Source of the DNA: Ramlibacter sp.
GTDB lineage: Bacteria; Pseudomonadota; Gammaproteobacteria; Burkholderiales; Burkholderiaceae_C
Direction: 5' to 3'
Assembly: GCA_013815685.1 (NCBI GenBank)
Contig: JACDFR010000027.1
Location: 1 to 49,869 of the forward strand
DNA: 49,869 bases
Shown here: piece after piece, positions 1-7,358 of the stretch
Layout: every line of letters begins with the position of its first letter
How positions within the stretch are numbered: position 1 is the stretch's first letter
Position numbers and translations under genes: made by a program
The notes under the pieces: model-generated
Database searches by the model: none
What the model was told of the DNA's origin: nothing
Seen by the model: the letters and a program-made list of their open reading frames with translations, nothing else

Positions 1-221
1 CGACGCAACCGAACCAGCTCCTCGCGTTCGGCTGTACTCAGTCCTTCCTTACCTGCCGCGGGCTTGCCACGATCTCTGGCCTCCTGCGCGATCCAGTTGG
101 CAATGCTCTGTGCCGTGGGACCGAACTCACGCGAGAGTTCGGCCGGCGTCCTGCCGGCTCGTGCCAGTTCGATGATCTGTTGACGAAACTGCGCCGGGTA
201 GGGCGGCTTTGACTTGGGCAT
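1..221 (-). CDS. IS3-family transposase OrfA (partial at window edge)
   Basis: Seventy-three codons are visible, starting MPKSKPPYPAQFRQQIIELA. The pattern of PYPAQFRQQIIELARAG, LSREFGPTAQSIANWI and then a charged ELVRLRR stretch is that of the helix-turn-helix OrfA protein of IS3-family elements. OrfA binds the element ends and is normally joined to the OrfB integrase by a -1 frameshift. The C-terminal leucine zipper and OrfB are beyond the edge. The start is the ATG at 221, preceded by GAGGAGTCCGAC, a good ribosome site. Functionality cannot be judged. Confidence 0.8.
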   Translation of the reverse strand, partial: MPKSKPPYPAQFRQQIIELARAGRTPAELSREFGPTAQSIANWIAQEARDRGKPAAGKEGLSTAEREELVRLR

Positions 222-275
222 GTCGGACTCCTCGTTTCATAACGGTAAGGCGTCCGCGAAAAGGGGTCAAGATCA
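1..275 (-). mobile_element. IS3-family insertion sequence, left part cut by window edge
   Basis: The terminal sequence, read on the minus strand from 275, begins TGATCTTGACCCCTTTTCGC. It looks like an IS3-family terminal inverted repeat that starts with TGA, and it lies 54 bases before an orfA-type transposase start. The rest of the element (orfB and the other end) lies outside the window, so target duplication and completeness cannot be judged. The element sits directly inside a lipoprotein gene whose reading frame stops at the element's own terminal TGA. Confidence 0.7.
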
Positions 276-365
276 GAGTGAGAGTGATGAAGGCGGAGAA
301 ACACAGGCACCCAGCAATACGGCGAAGAGCAGGGCAGTCAGGGTGCGCGGGTGGATGTAGGTCAT
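276..365 (-). pseudogene. 5' remnant of a small lipoprotein gene interrupted by the IS element
   Basis: Thirty codons read MTYIHPRTLTALLFAVLLGA followed by CVSPPSSLSL and then the terminal TGA of the IS element. A positively charged start, a hydrophobic core and the lipobox LLGAC are those of a lipoprotein signal peptide, with Cys21 as the lipidation site. The mature part is lost from view because the IS sits right behind it. If the reverse-transcriptase cassette to its right were absent, this gene would lie directly behind glnS on the same strand. The identity of the mature protein is unknown. Confidence 0.6.
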
Positions 366-389
366 TTGCGGATTATTGCTCTCTCACCA

Positions 390-429
390 ATCCCCGCCAC
401 CCTGTCGAACACGGGCTTACCCTCTCCTC
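390..429. repeat. Left copy of 40-bp direct repeat from the 3' end of glnS (candidate att site)
   Basis: This segment matches 2857-2896 at 38 of 40 positions; the two differences are adjacent (CG here, TA there). The right copy lies within the last codons of glnS (GKPVFNRVAG). Read on the minus strand, this copy continues in the glnS frame through IGERAIIRK to a TGA that overlaps the ATG of the broken lipoprotein gene by four bases (ATGA). It therefore looks like the chromosomal far side of an integration event. It is not part of any recognised gene now. Confidence 0.75.
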
Positions 430-641
430 AGTTCGCAGGAGGCGATAGTTCGCAATCGCTGACGGCCGGGGCCTGGCCCGTGGAGGAAACTTGGGGTCGC
501 GTGCCAGTGCGCAGTCGATCGCGCGACCATCGACAGACAGTGGTGACCTGCTGCCGACATGGCCACGATCCACATTCATGCCGGGCGCAAGGAGAAGGTC
601 TCACTCAGCGACTTACTGGGCGCTCTCACGCCCCTGGTCGC
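430..641. other. Noncoding stretch downstream of the reverse transcriptase inside the cassette
   Basis: About 210 bases between the left repeat and the stop codon of the reverse-transcriptase gene hold no convincing protein gene. The short ORFs seen here have no family features. Defence reverse transcriptases often have a structured noncoding RNA next to the gene, but I see no decisive structure or terminator, so this is only a place to look. Confidence 0.3.
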
Positions 642-2702
642 CTAAAAGCCGCGTGTACGCAGCTCTCTTGCGGCCGTTGCCAACAGTCGAGCTCCTATTC
701 TTAACCAACGATATGGCACTGGGCCTGTCGCCTTTTTTGTTGTCTTGACAACGGCGTGCGAAAGGTGGCTGCTATACCGCTTCTTGTGGATTTCGTTTAA
801 CAACGCAGAAACGGCGGGATAGGCAGTCTTCAGCTTTACGCTGTGCATGACTGAACCTACAGTCCCGAGAGCGTACGTACCGAGTGTTGGGTCCGCGCGG
901 TACAAAGCGAACAGCAGCCAGTCGACAAAGCCATCCGTCGCGTTCACCCACGCAGTCGGGTTGGTCCTAAAGTACCCTTTGCACGTGACCAGCAGTGCTT
1001 CGGCTTCTTTGTAATTTTTTCCAAAGAGCCTTTTCCAACCCACACCGATGTCGGCCCCGGTGATCTCAGCGATACCCAGCCGAATTCCACAGACCGCGGT
1101 ACCGGCGCGGCGAATAACTCCCATCTCCTTCAACACTATTTTCGCATTGGGGTGAATTGGACGAATCGGCCGCTCTACTTTTCCACCCAGCAACGCACAG
1201 ATCCATGCTGCCGAGATTGCGACGTCAGCGCTTTTCGCTCTTAACGATTGATTTAGAAGAGCGTCCCGCTGGACCTTGAGAAGATCTCCCCATGGCAGCC
1301 CGTAGTGAAGCTTCGCTCGAAGCCAAACAGATTCGGTTTTCGCAAGCGCGTACCTGACTTGTGCATCCGTGAAGTGCTTTTCGAAATGAAGCCACTCCCA
1401 CAAAGCACTCGTGAAATCCGGCTGGTTCTGCCCCGGTTTCCACAACGCCTTGAAGTTCTTTCTGGCAATCACATTTGCCGGACCCGTAATTTTTCCAAGT
1501 GATGCTTGAACGAATGCGGCCCGAATCGCTGGATAGAGATCTTGTTGCTCGATTTCCTTCAGTAGACGGCGAGCGTGCCTGTCTGGCAGCACCTTAAACT
1601 TGCTGAGTTGCTTAGCTACTTGCGGATAGAAATGCGGAGCTCGCTCATAGACTTTCCACAATCGATCGACAACAACGCTGGAGGCCGACGCATGAGCAAC
1701 CAGATACTTAAAGCGCGTTACGTCCTGGACGCGATAGCCTTGCCTGCCTGGCGCGAGTTCCGCGATTCGTTTGCGAAGTAGCTTTTGATCGGGCAAGGGC
1801 CAAGTAACTGCCGGCTCAATAGGGTTGCTTATCGACTTCAGCTCCTTTTCGATGTCGTGCACCTCGTGGAGGTCAATCTTTCCGGATTGGGGAAACAGTC
1901 CGACATCTTTGCTCAGCCGGTCAAGAGTGACAAGAGACTTCCGAAGATGAGCTTCCTTCTTTGCAAATAGCCTGATGTCATCGACGTATCGCAAGTACTT
2001 AACGTCGTGGCCAGTTTGATGGCGATCGTCAAAGTACTTTAAGACGACCTCAGCTATCAATCCCGAACTGAGTGGGCCTTGCGGAATGCCGTGATTGTGA
2101 TAGATTTGCGTCGAAGTTGCGGTCCACGTTTCCAGGAAGTCGGTGAGGGTCTTGCAAAAGTCGTGGTCTAGTCCGACATTCCCAAGCATGCGGCGCAGCA
2201 CGTGGTAATCGATGCTGTCGTAAAACGCAGCTAGATCAAAGCTCGCGGTCCAGCGATACCCATTTTTGAAGGCGAGCCGCGAGCTTTCATTGAAGAGTTT
2301 GTAGCCCTCTGTCCACTTTCGATAGAACCAAGAACTCCCGGCCCCCGTGTACAGGTGTCCGAACACCTCGGAGTTGTAGCGATGGCGGGCATGGGGATAA
2401 AGTTTTTCCGCAACCACGTTGGCCATCGCTTGATAGACAACTTGATCCTCAATGCATAAGAGTGTGTAAGGTCTAAGGATTCCAGACGGCTTGGGAAAAA
2501 AAATCTTGCACGCGTTTGACGGGCTGTATATGCCACGAGCTAGGCGATTCTGTAGGTGCTCGAGTTGGGCGTCGTCGGCCAACGCGTACGCCGTGTAGAG
2601 CTGGCGAAAATAGGCTTTGAAGTTTGGATCGGGGTTAGACCGGATTCGTTGCCATGCCGACCGCAAGTTCGCAATTTGCCATGCTCGCGTTAGGTCTCCC
2701 AT
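642..2702 (-). CDS. Large reverse transcriptase, probable antiviral (DRT/unknown-group) type
   Basis: A 686-residue protein with reverse-transcriptase motifs in order: CKIFFPKPSGILRPYTLLCI (65-84) and EDQVVYQAMANVVAEKLYP, motif A FDLAAFYDSID (155-165), IPQGPLSSGLIAE (206-218), and the catalytic YVDD (239-242) in LRYVDDIRLFA. About 400 residues without a recognisable domain follow, predicted mainly helical. There is no maturase X or HNH endonuclease domain, so it is not a group II intron protein, and it is far larger than retron or diversity-generating enzymes. This shape fits the unknown-group/DRT reverse transcriptases linked to phage defence; I cannot assign the class. The start is the ATG at 2702 behind a G-rich ribosome site. 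It is the only gene between two copies of the glnS 3' end. Confidence 0.82.
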   Translation of the reverse strand: MGDLTRAWQIANLRSAWQRIRSNPDPNFKAYFRQLYTAYALADDAQLEHLQNRLARGIYSPSNACKIFFPKPSGILRPYTLLCIEDQVVYQAMANVVAEKLYPHARHRYNSEVFGHLYTGAGSSWFYRKWTEGYKLFNESSRLAFKNGYRWTASFDLAAFYDSIDYHVLRRMLGNVGLDHDFCKTLTDFLETWTATSTQIYHNHGIPQGPLSSGLIAEVVLKYFDDRHQTGHDVKYLRYVDDIRLFAKKEAHLRKSLVTLDRLSKDVGLFPQSGKIDLHEVHDIEKELKSISNPIEPAVTWPLPDQKLLRKRIAELAPGRQGYRVQDVTRFKYLVAHASASSVVVDRLWKVYERAPHFYPQVAKQLSKFKVLPDRHARRLLKEIEQQDLYPAIRAAFVQASLGKITGPANVIARKNFKALWKPGQNQPDFTSALWEWLHFEKHFTDAQVRYALAKTESVWLRAKLHYGLPWGDLLKVQRDALLNQSLRAKSADVAISAAWICALLGGKVERPIRPIHPNAKIVLKEMGVIRRAGTAVCGIRLGIAEITGADIGVGWKRLFGKNYKEAEALLVTCKGYFRTNPTAWVNATDGFVDWLLFALYRADPTLGTYALGTVGSVMHSVKLKTAYPAVSALLNEIHKKRYSSHLSHAVVKTTKKATGPVPYRWLRIGARLLATAARELRTRGF

Positions 2703-2834
2703 CCCCGCCCCCTGTGAGAGCCGCGTCTCCAGGCTTGTGGCGCGACCCTAGTTCTTCTGATTCAAGCAGTTGAGCCGCAGCAGATGCTGCGTTTCGGCGC
2801 CTCGCTCGGCACGGCCGCACTCAAATTCTTGATG

Positions 2835-4625
2835 CTATTTCCCCCAACTATCCTTCATCCCCGCCACCCTGTTAAACACGGGCTTACCCTCTCCTCCAGG
2901 GAGATGATCCTTCCGATCCGCCACAAAGTACCCATGCCTCTCAAACTGGAATCGGTCATCCCCCTTCGCTGACGCCAACGAAGGCTCCACATACGCCGAC
3001 ACCACCTTCAACGACTCCGCATTCAACTCCTCCAGAAAGTCCTTCTCCCCCGTATCCGGCTGCGGCACCGCGAACAGCCGGTCATACAGCCGCACTTCCG
3101 CCTTCAGCGCATCGGCCGCGGCCACCCAGGTGATCACGCCTTTCACTTTCACCGCATCGCTGCCCGGCGTGCCGCTCTTGGTATCGGGCACCAGTTCGGC
3201 TTGCACTTCGGTCACGTTGCCCGCCGCGTCGCGCGTCGCGCCGGTGCAGGTGATCACATGCCCATACTTCAACCGCACCTTGTTCCCCGGGAAAAGCCGG
3301 TTGTAGCCCTTGGGCGGCACTTCTTCATAGTCGCTGCGCTCGATCCACAGCTCTTTGCCAAACTTGAACTCGCGTCGGCCTGCTTCCGGGTTGTGCGGGT
3401 TCACGGGTGCACTGCACTGATCGAGAAATCCCGCGCCGTGGATCTCATCCCAATTCGAGATCACGAGCTTCACCGGATCGAGCACCGCCATGGCTCTGGC
3501 AGCCTTCGGGTCCAGGTCATCCCTCAGCGCGCCTTCCAGCGTGCTGAAGTCGATCCATTGCGGCGCCTTGCTGACGCCGATGCGCTCCGCGAACAGCTGG
3601 ATGCTCTCGGGCGTGTAGCCCCTGCGGCGCAGGCCGACGATGGTGGGCATGCGCGGGTCGTCCCAGCCGCTCACGTGCTTTTCGTCCACCAGTTGCTTCA
3701 GCTTGCGCTTGCTGGTGATGACGTACGTCAGGTTCAGCCGCGCGAATTCATATTGACGCGGGTGCGGCTGGTTGATCAGGCCGCCTTCGCCCAGCCGGTC
3801 CAGCAGCCAGTCGTACCAGGGCCGCTGGTCTTCGAATTCCAGCGTGCAGATGCTGTGGGTGATGTTCTCCAGCGCGTCCTCGATCGGGTGCGCGTAGGCG
3901 TACATCGGGTAGATGCACCAGGTGTCGCCGGTGTTGTGGTGCGTGGCCCTGCGGATGCGGTAGATGGCCGGGTCGCGCATGTTGATGTTGGCGCTGGCCA
4001 TGTCGAGCTTGGCGCGCAGCACCGCGGTGCCATCGGCCAGCTTGCCATCGCGCATGTCCCTGAACCGCTGCAGGTTCTCGTCGATCGACCGGCTGCGAAA
4101 GGGACTGTCCGTGCCTGGCTTGCTGAAGTCGCCGCGGTTGATGCGCATCTCTTCGGCGCTTTGCTCGTCCACGTAGGCCAGGCCGGCTTCGATCAGGTAC
4201 TCGGCCGCGCGGTACATGAAATCGAAGTAATCGCTCGCGTGGTACAGGTGCTCGGTGCCGTTGGCCGTCCAGCCGAAACCCAGCCACTTCACGGCGTCCA
4301 GGATGGCGTCGACATATTCCTTGTCTTCCTTCTCCGGGTTGGTGTCGTCGAAGCGCATGTGGCAGACACCGTTGTAATCGCGCGCCAAACCAAAGTTCAA
4401 GCAAATGCTTTTGGCATGTCCAATATGTAAGTAACCGTTGGGCTCCGGCGGAAAACGGGTGCGGATCTTCGCCGGGTCGGGCAGGCCCTGCTCATGCGTG
4501 GTGGCGTCAGACGGCTGGCCGGCCCACCGCCGCTGGGCATAGGTGCCCTGGTCGAGGTCGCGCTCGATGATCTGGCGCAAAAAATTGCTGGGCTTGAGAC
4601 TGTCTTTTTCGGCGGGGGCGGTCAT
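2835..4625 (-). CDS. glnS: Glutamine-tRNA ligase
   Basis: A 596-residue class I aminoacyl-tRNA synthetase that charges tRNA-Gln with glutamine in the cytoplasm. The HIGH region is PPEPNGYLHIGHAKSICLNF (59-78), which separates GlnRS from GluRS, and the KMSKS-type loop is VITSKRKL (about 305). The anticodon-binding beta-barrels follow and the protein ends VFNRVAGMKDSWGK, like other bacterial GlnRS. Length is slightly above the usual 550-590. The start ATG at 4625 has only a weak ribosome site. The last codons coincide with a 40-bp direct repeat, so the final seven residues may have been supplied by the neighbouring cassette. Confidence 0.97.
   Translation of the reverse strand: MTAPAEKDSLKPSNFLRQIIERDLDQGTYAQRRWAGQPSDATTHEQGLPDPAKIRTRFPPEPNGYLHIGHAKSICLNFGLARDYNGVCHMRFDDTNPEKEDKEYVDAILDAVKWLGFGWTANGTEHLYHASDYFDFMYRAAEYLIEAGLAYVDEQSAEEMRINRGDFSKPGTDSPFRSRSIDENLQRFRDMRDGKLADGTAVLRAKLDMASANINMRDPAIYRIRRATHHNTGDTWCIYPMYAYAHPIEDALENITHSICTLEFEDQRPWYDWLLDRLGEGGLINQPHPRQYEFARLNLTYVITSKRKLKQLVDEKHVSGWDDPRMPTIVGLRRRGYTPESIQLFAERIGVSKAPQWIDFSTLEGALRDDLDPKAARAMAVLDPVKLVISNWDEIHGAGFLDQCSAPVNPHNPEAGRREFKFGKELWIERSDYEEVPPKGYNRLFPGNKVRLKYGHVITCTGATRDAAGNVTEVQAELVPDTKSGTPGSDAVKVKGVITWVAAADALKAEVRLYDRLFAVPQPDTGEKDFLEELNAESLKVVSAYVEPSLASAKGDDRFQFERHGYFVADRKDHLPGGEGKPVFNRVAGMKDSWGK
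2857..2896. repeat. Right copy of the 40-bp glnS-derived direct repeat (candidate att site)
   Basis: This copy lies inside the C-terminal codons of glnS and matches 390-429 at 38 of 40 positions. Together the two copies bracket a unit of about 2.47 kb that holds only the reverse-transcriptase gene. Outside the 40 bases the flanks do not match, as expected for attL and attR. No integrase gene is present within the bracket. Confidence 0.75.
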
Positions 4626-4788
4626 ATCGAAACCATTTTAGGGGGCCTGAACGGGCGGTTGAGGCCCACGGATGAGTTACGTCTGGCAACGGGTTTGACC
4701 GTGCGTGGGGTATTCGGCGCGGTGTCTGCTGCGTTTAATGAGGGAACGGGGGCGCTGTTGACCCTCAGATTTACCCGGAGTCCCAATC

Positions 4789-5145
4789 ATGAAGTTCAGC
4801 CGTTACGTCGCAGCCGCCGCCCTGGTGCTCGCTGCTGCCGGCACAGCGTCGGTGGCACATGCGCGCGGGGACGTGTATTTCTCCGTCGGCGCTCATGTGG
4901 CGCCTGGAGTCCATGTCGGCGTTTCCAACGGGTATTACCCGCAGCCGGTGTACGTGCAGCCGCAGCCTTACTACGTCCAGCCACGGCCCATCTATGTGCA
5001 GCCGGCGCCGGTTTACTATGAGCCGGCCCCAGTTTATGTGCGCCCGGCGCCCGTGTACTACAGCGCGGCACCTGTCTATTACAGTGCCACCCCTGTCTAT
5101 TACGGCGGGCACAGGCATCACCGGCACCATCGCAACTGGAACTGA
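4789..5145 (+). CDS. Small secreted Pro/Tyr-rich repeat protein
   Basis: A 118-residue protein with a clear signal peptide (MKFSRYVAAAALVLAAAGTA, cleavage near VAHA-RGD) followed by about nine degenerate units of the type PVYVQP, PVYYEP, PVYVRP and PVYYSA (residues about 49-107), then GGHRHHRHHRNWN. The His/Arg tail might bind metal or polyanions, but that is inference. Short exported PVYY-repeat proteins are frequent in Burkholderiales and have no assigned function. GGAG sits 9 bases before the ATG. A strong terminator follows at 5191-5223, so this is a single-gene unit. Confidence 0.85.
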   Translation: MKFSRYVAAAALVLAAAGTASVAHARGDVYFSVGAHVAPGVHVGVSNGYYPQPVYVQPQPYYVQPRPIYVQPAPVYYEPAPVYVRPAPVYYSAAPVYYSATPVYYGGHRHHRHHRNWN

Positions 5146-5190
5146 TTGCCTTCTACACACCGCAGCAACCATTTAGTTTCTCCAAGCTGG

Positions 5191-5223
5191 GCCCCGGCGC
5201 ATGAGCGTTGGGGCTCTTTTTTT
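5191..5223 (+). terminator. Intrinsic terminator behind the Pro/Tyr-rich protein gene
   Basis: GCCCCGGCGC, loop ATGA, GCGTTGGGGC form a ten-pair stem with two G-T wobbles, followed by TCTTTTTTT. The position 45 bases after the stop codon at 5145 fits. Confidence 0.85.
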
Positions 5224-5245
5224 GGCGAATCGACAAATCCGGCGG

Positions 5246-5280
5246 CCAAAAAAGAGCCCCCAGGCTTGGGGCCTGGGGGC
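5246..5280 (-). terminator. Intrinsic terminator for a minus-strand transcript
   Basis: On the minus strand GCCCCCAGGC and GCCTGGGGGC form a perfect ten-pair stem with a five-base loop, followed by TCTTTTTT. No protein gene on the minus strand ends here, because the next genes to the right are on the plus strand. The terminator is therefore best explained by a noncoding transcript from 5281-5451. Confidence 0.8.
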
Positions 5281-5451
5281 AATATGCCAGTCGCGGGACG
5301 GAGGGCCGGACCAGCTCACCCCGGAGGAGGAGGGGACTCAGAGGAGTCGGGGTGATTGGCTGCTAGTAAACACTGGCCCATGCGTTGTGGCTGTAGGACA
5401 GCGCCCACAAATAGCGCCGGACTGCGCCCTTCGAGGGCTCCGGCGGTTACA
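5246..5451 (-). ncRNA. Candidate small RNA with a UCCUCCUCC loop
   Basis: The 400-base gap between 5146 and 5552 has no gene, but its minus strand ends in a perfect intrinsic terminator and carries several compact hairpins. These are GCCGGA...TCCGGC enclosing CCCT-CGA-AGGG (about 5410-5440), GACUC-CUCU-GAGUC (5335-5348), and CCCC-UCCUCCUCC-GGGG (5319-5335). The last presents a perfect anti-Shine-Dalgarno sequence in its loop. A weak -10 like TATACC lies at 5458-5463, which would give a transcript of about 200 bases. I do not recognise it as 6S, SRP, RNase P or tmRNA. It is inferred from structure only. Confidence 0.5.
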
Positions 5452-5552
5452 TCGCCCGGTATAAGATCCCCCACTCGGGTCGGAGGCTGCCTACGCCTGT
5501 GGGGAAGGCCAGCCGACGCGGGTGCCGCCGGGGCCGGCCCTATGCTGGCTTG

Positions 5553-7346
5553 ATGACAATTACCGTGGGCGATCAAATCGTGCAGCGGCTGCACGCCTGG
5601 GGCGTGCGCCGCGTTTATGGCTACCCGGGGGACGGTATCAACGGCGTGATGGGCGCATTGAACCGGATGAACCGGCAAGTAGAATTCATCCAGGCGCGTC
5701 ATGAGGAGCTGGCGGCGTTCATGGCCACAGCGCATGCCAAATTCACCGGCGAGGTGGGTGTGTGCCTCGCCACCTCGGGGCCGGGCGCCATCCATCTTCT
5801 CAACGGGCTGTACGACGCCAAGGCAGACCACCAGCCGGTGGTGGCCATCGTCGGGCAGCAGGCCCGGGCGGCACTCGGCGGCGACTACCAGCAGGAAGTC
5901 GACCTGCTGACGCTCTTCAAGGATGTCGCCGGCGAGTTCGTGCAGATGGCCACGGTGCCCGCGCAAGTGCGCCACCTGATCGACCGGGCCGTTCGCATCG
6001 CGCGCGACCAGCGCACGGTGACCTGCGTCATCGTGCCGAGCGACCTGCAACAGCAAAAGGCCGTCGAACAGCCGCCGCGCGTGCACGGGACGGTGCACAG
6101 CGGCATCGGCACGACGGGCGGTCCCGGCGTGCCGCACGCCGGGCATCTTCAGGCGGCGGCAGATCTTCTCAACAGCGGCAAGCGTGTGGCGATCCTCGCC
6201 GGCGCGGGCGCGCTCGATGCAACGGATGAATTGATCGCGGTCGCGGACCGGCTTGGCGCGGGCCTTGCCAAGGCCATGCTGGGCAAGGCGGCGGTGCCGG
6301 ACGACCTGCCGTTCGTCACGGGCGCGATCGGCCTCTTGGGCACGCAACCCAGCTGGGAGCTGATGGAAAAGTGCGACACCCTCTTGATGGTGGGCACGAA
6401 CTTCCCCTATTCGGAATACCTGCCCGCCGAAGGCAAGGCGCGGGCGGTGCAGATCGACATCGACGGCCGGCGGCTGGGCCTGCGCTATCCCACCGAGATC
6501 AATCTGGTGGGTGACAGCCGCGCCACGCTGCAAGCGCTGTTGCCCTTGCTGCGGCGCCAGGAGAACCGGACCTGGCTCCAGCAGGTCGAGGCCTCTGTCG
6601 CGGGCTGGTGGAAGGTGCTGGAAGACAGGGCGATGACTGCCGCTACGCCGATCAACCCGCAGCGCGTGTTCTGGGAGCTGTCGCCGCGCCTTCCGGACGA
6701 TTGCATCATCGCTTGCGACTCCGGCACCGTGGCCGCCTGGTATTCGCGCGACCTGAAGATGCGGCGCGGCATGATGGGCTCGGTGTCCGGCGGGCTGGCC
6801 TCGATGGGTTGTGCCGTGCCCTATGCCATTGCCGCCAAGTTCGCCCACCCCGGCAGGCCGGTGATCGCCCTGGTGGGCGATGGCGCGATGCAGATGAGCG
6901 GTATCAATGCCCTTGTGACGGTGGCCCATCACTGGCGCTGCTGGCGGGACCCGCGGCTGGTGGTGCTGGTGTTGAACAACGGCGACCTGAACATGGTCAC
7001 CTGGGAGCAGCGGGGTACCGAGGGCGACCCGAAGTTCGAGTCCTCGCAGAACCTGCCAAGCTTCCCGTACGCCGACTACGCCAGGCTGCTGGGCCTGGGC
7101 GGCATCCGTGTCGACAAGCCCGACCTGGTGAGCCTGGCCTGGGAAGAAGCGCTCGCCGCCGACCGCCCGATGCTGGTGGAGATGGTGGTGGACGCGAACG
7201 TGCCGCCCATGCCGCCGCACGTGACCAACAAGCAGCTCAAGCATTACGCCAAGGCGCTGTTGCATGGCGATCCGCAGGCGCTCGAAGTGGCCAGGGCTAC
7301 CGCCAGGGAGTGGTGGGCCAGCGTGAAGCCCGCACCGCGCAACTGA
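5553..7346 (+). CDS. Thiamine-diphosphate enzyme, pyruvate oxidase/dehydrogenase (quinone) type
   Basis: A 597-residue member of the acetolactate synthase/pyruvate oxidase family, closest in feel to PoxB, which decarboxylates pyruvate to acetate and passes electrons to quinone. Visible parts are the N-terminal PYR domain with the catalytic glutamate in ARHEELAAFMA (near residue 50), GVCLATSGPGAIHLLNG, a central FAD/Rossmann region, and the C-terminal ThDP motif from VGDGAMQMSG to LVLNNGDLNMVTWEQ (about 440-480). The start chosen is the ATG giving MTITVGDQIVQRL, because the family begins there. It lacks a ribosome site, but a TATGCT box lies 7 bases upstream, so a leaderless message is possible. 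Other ThDP substrates (2-oxo acids) remain possible. Confidence 0.85.
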   Translation: MTITVGDQIVQRLHAWGVRRVYGYPGDGINGVMGALNRMNRQVEFIQARHEELAAFMATAHAKFTGEVGVCLATSGPGAIHLLNGLYDAKADHQPVVAIVGQQARAALGGDYQQEVDLLTLFKDVAGEFVQMATVPAQVRHLIDRAVRIARDQRTVTCVIVPSDLQQQKAVEQPPRVHGTVHSGIGTTGGPGVPHAGHLQAAADLLNSGKRVAILAGAGALDATDELIAVADRLGAGLAKAMLGKAAVPDDLPFVTGAIGLLGTQPSWELMEKCDTLLMVGTNFPYSEYLPAEGKARAVQIDIDGRRLGLRYPTEINLVGDSRATLQALLPLLRRQENRTWLQQVEASVAGWWKVLEDRAMTAATPINPQRVFWELSPRLPDDCIIACDSGTVAAWYSRDLKMRRGMMGSVSGGLASMGCAVPYAIAAKFAHPGRPVIALVGDGAMQMSGINALVTVAHHWRCWRDPRLVVLVLNNGDLNMVTWEQRGTEGDPKFESSQNLPSFPYADYARLLGLGGIRVDKPDLVSLAWEEALAADRPMLVEMVVDANVPPMPPHVTNKQLKHYAKALLHGDPQALEVARATAREWWASVKPAPRN

Positions 7347-7358
7347 CGCGCATGCAGA

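Noticed and set aside
642..2702. Group II intron-encoded protein
   Set aside because: There is no X/maturase or HNH domain, and no recognisable domain V sequence downstream. The C-terminal 400 residues do not fit.
390..2896. Diversity-generating retroelement (RT plus template/variable repeats)
   Set aside because: The repeats differ only at one adjacent base pair step (CG versus TA), with no adenine-directed pattern. The RT is about twice the usual size, and the repeat lies in glnS, not in a target protein.
5283..5552. Thiamine-pyrophosphate riboswitch before the ThDP enzyme gene
   Set aside because: The CUGAGA and related conserved TPP core are absent on the plus strand, and the structured element reads on the minus strand.
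5316..7265. 649-residue minus-strand ORF opposite the ThDP enzyme gene
   Set aside because: Its residue composition (His/Arg/Gln-rich, low complexity) is that of an antisense shadow, while the plus-strand protein shows clear family motifs.
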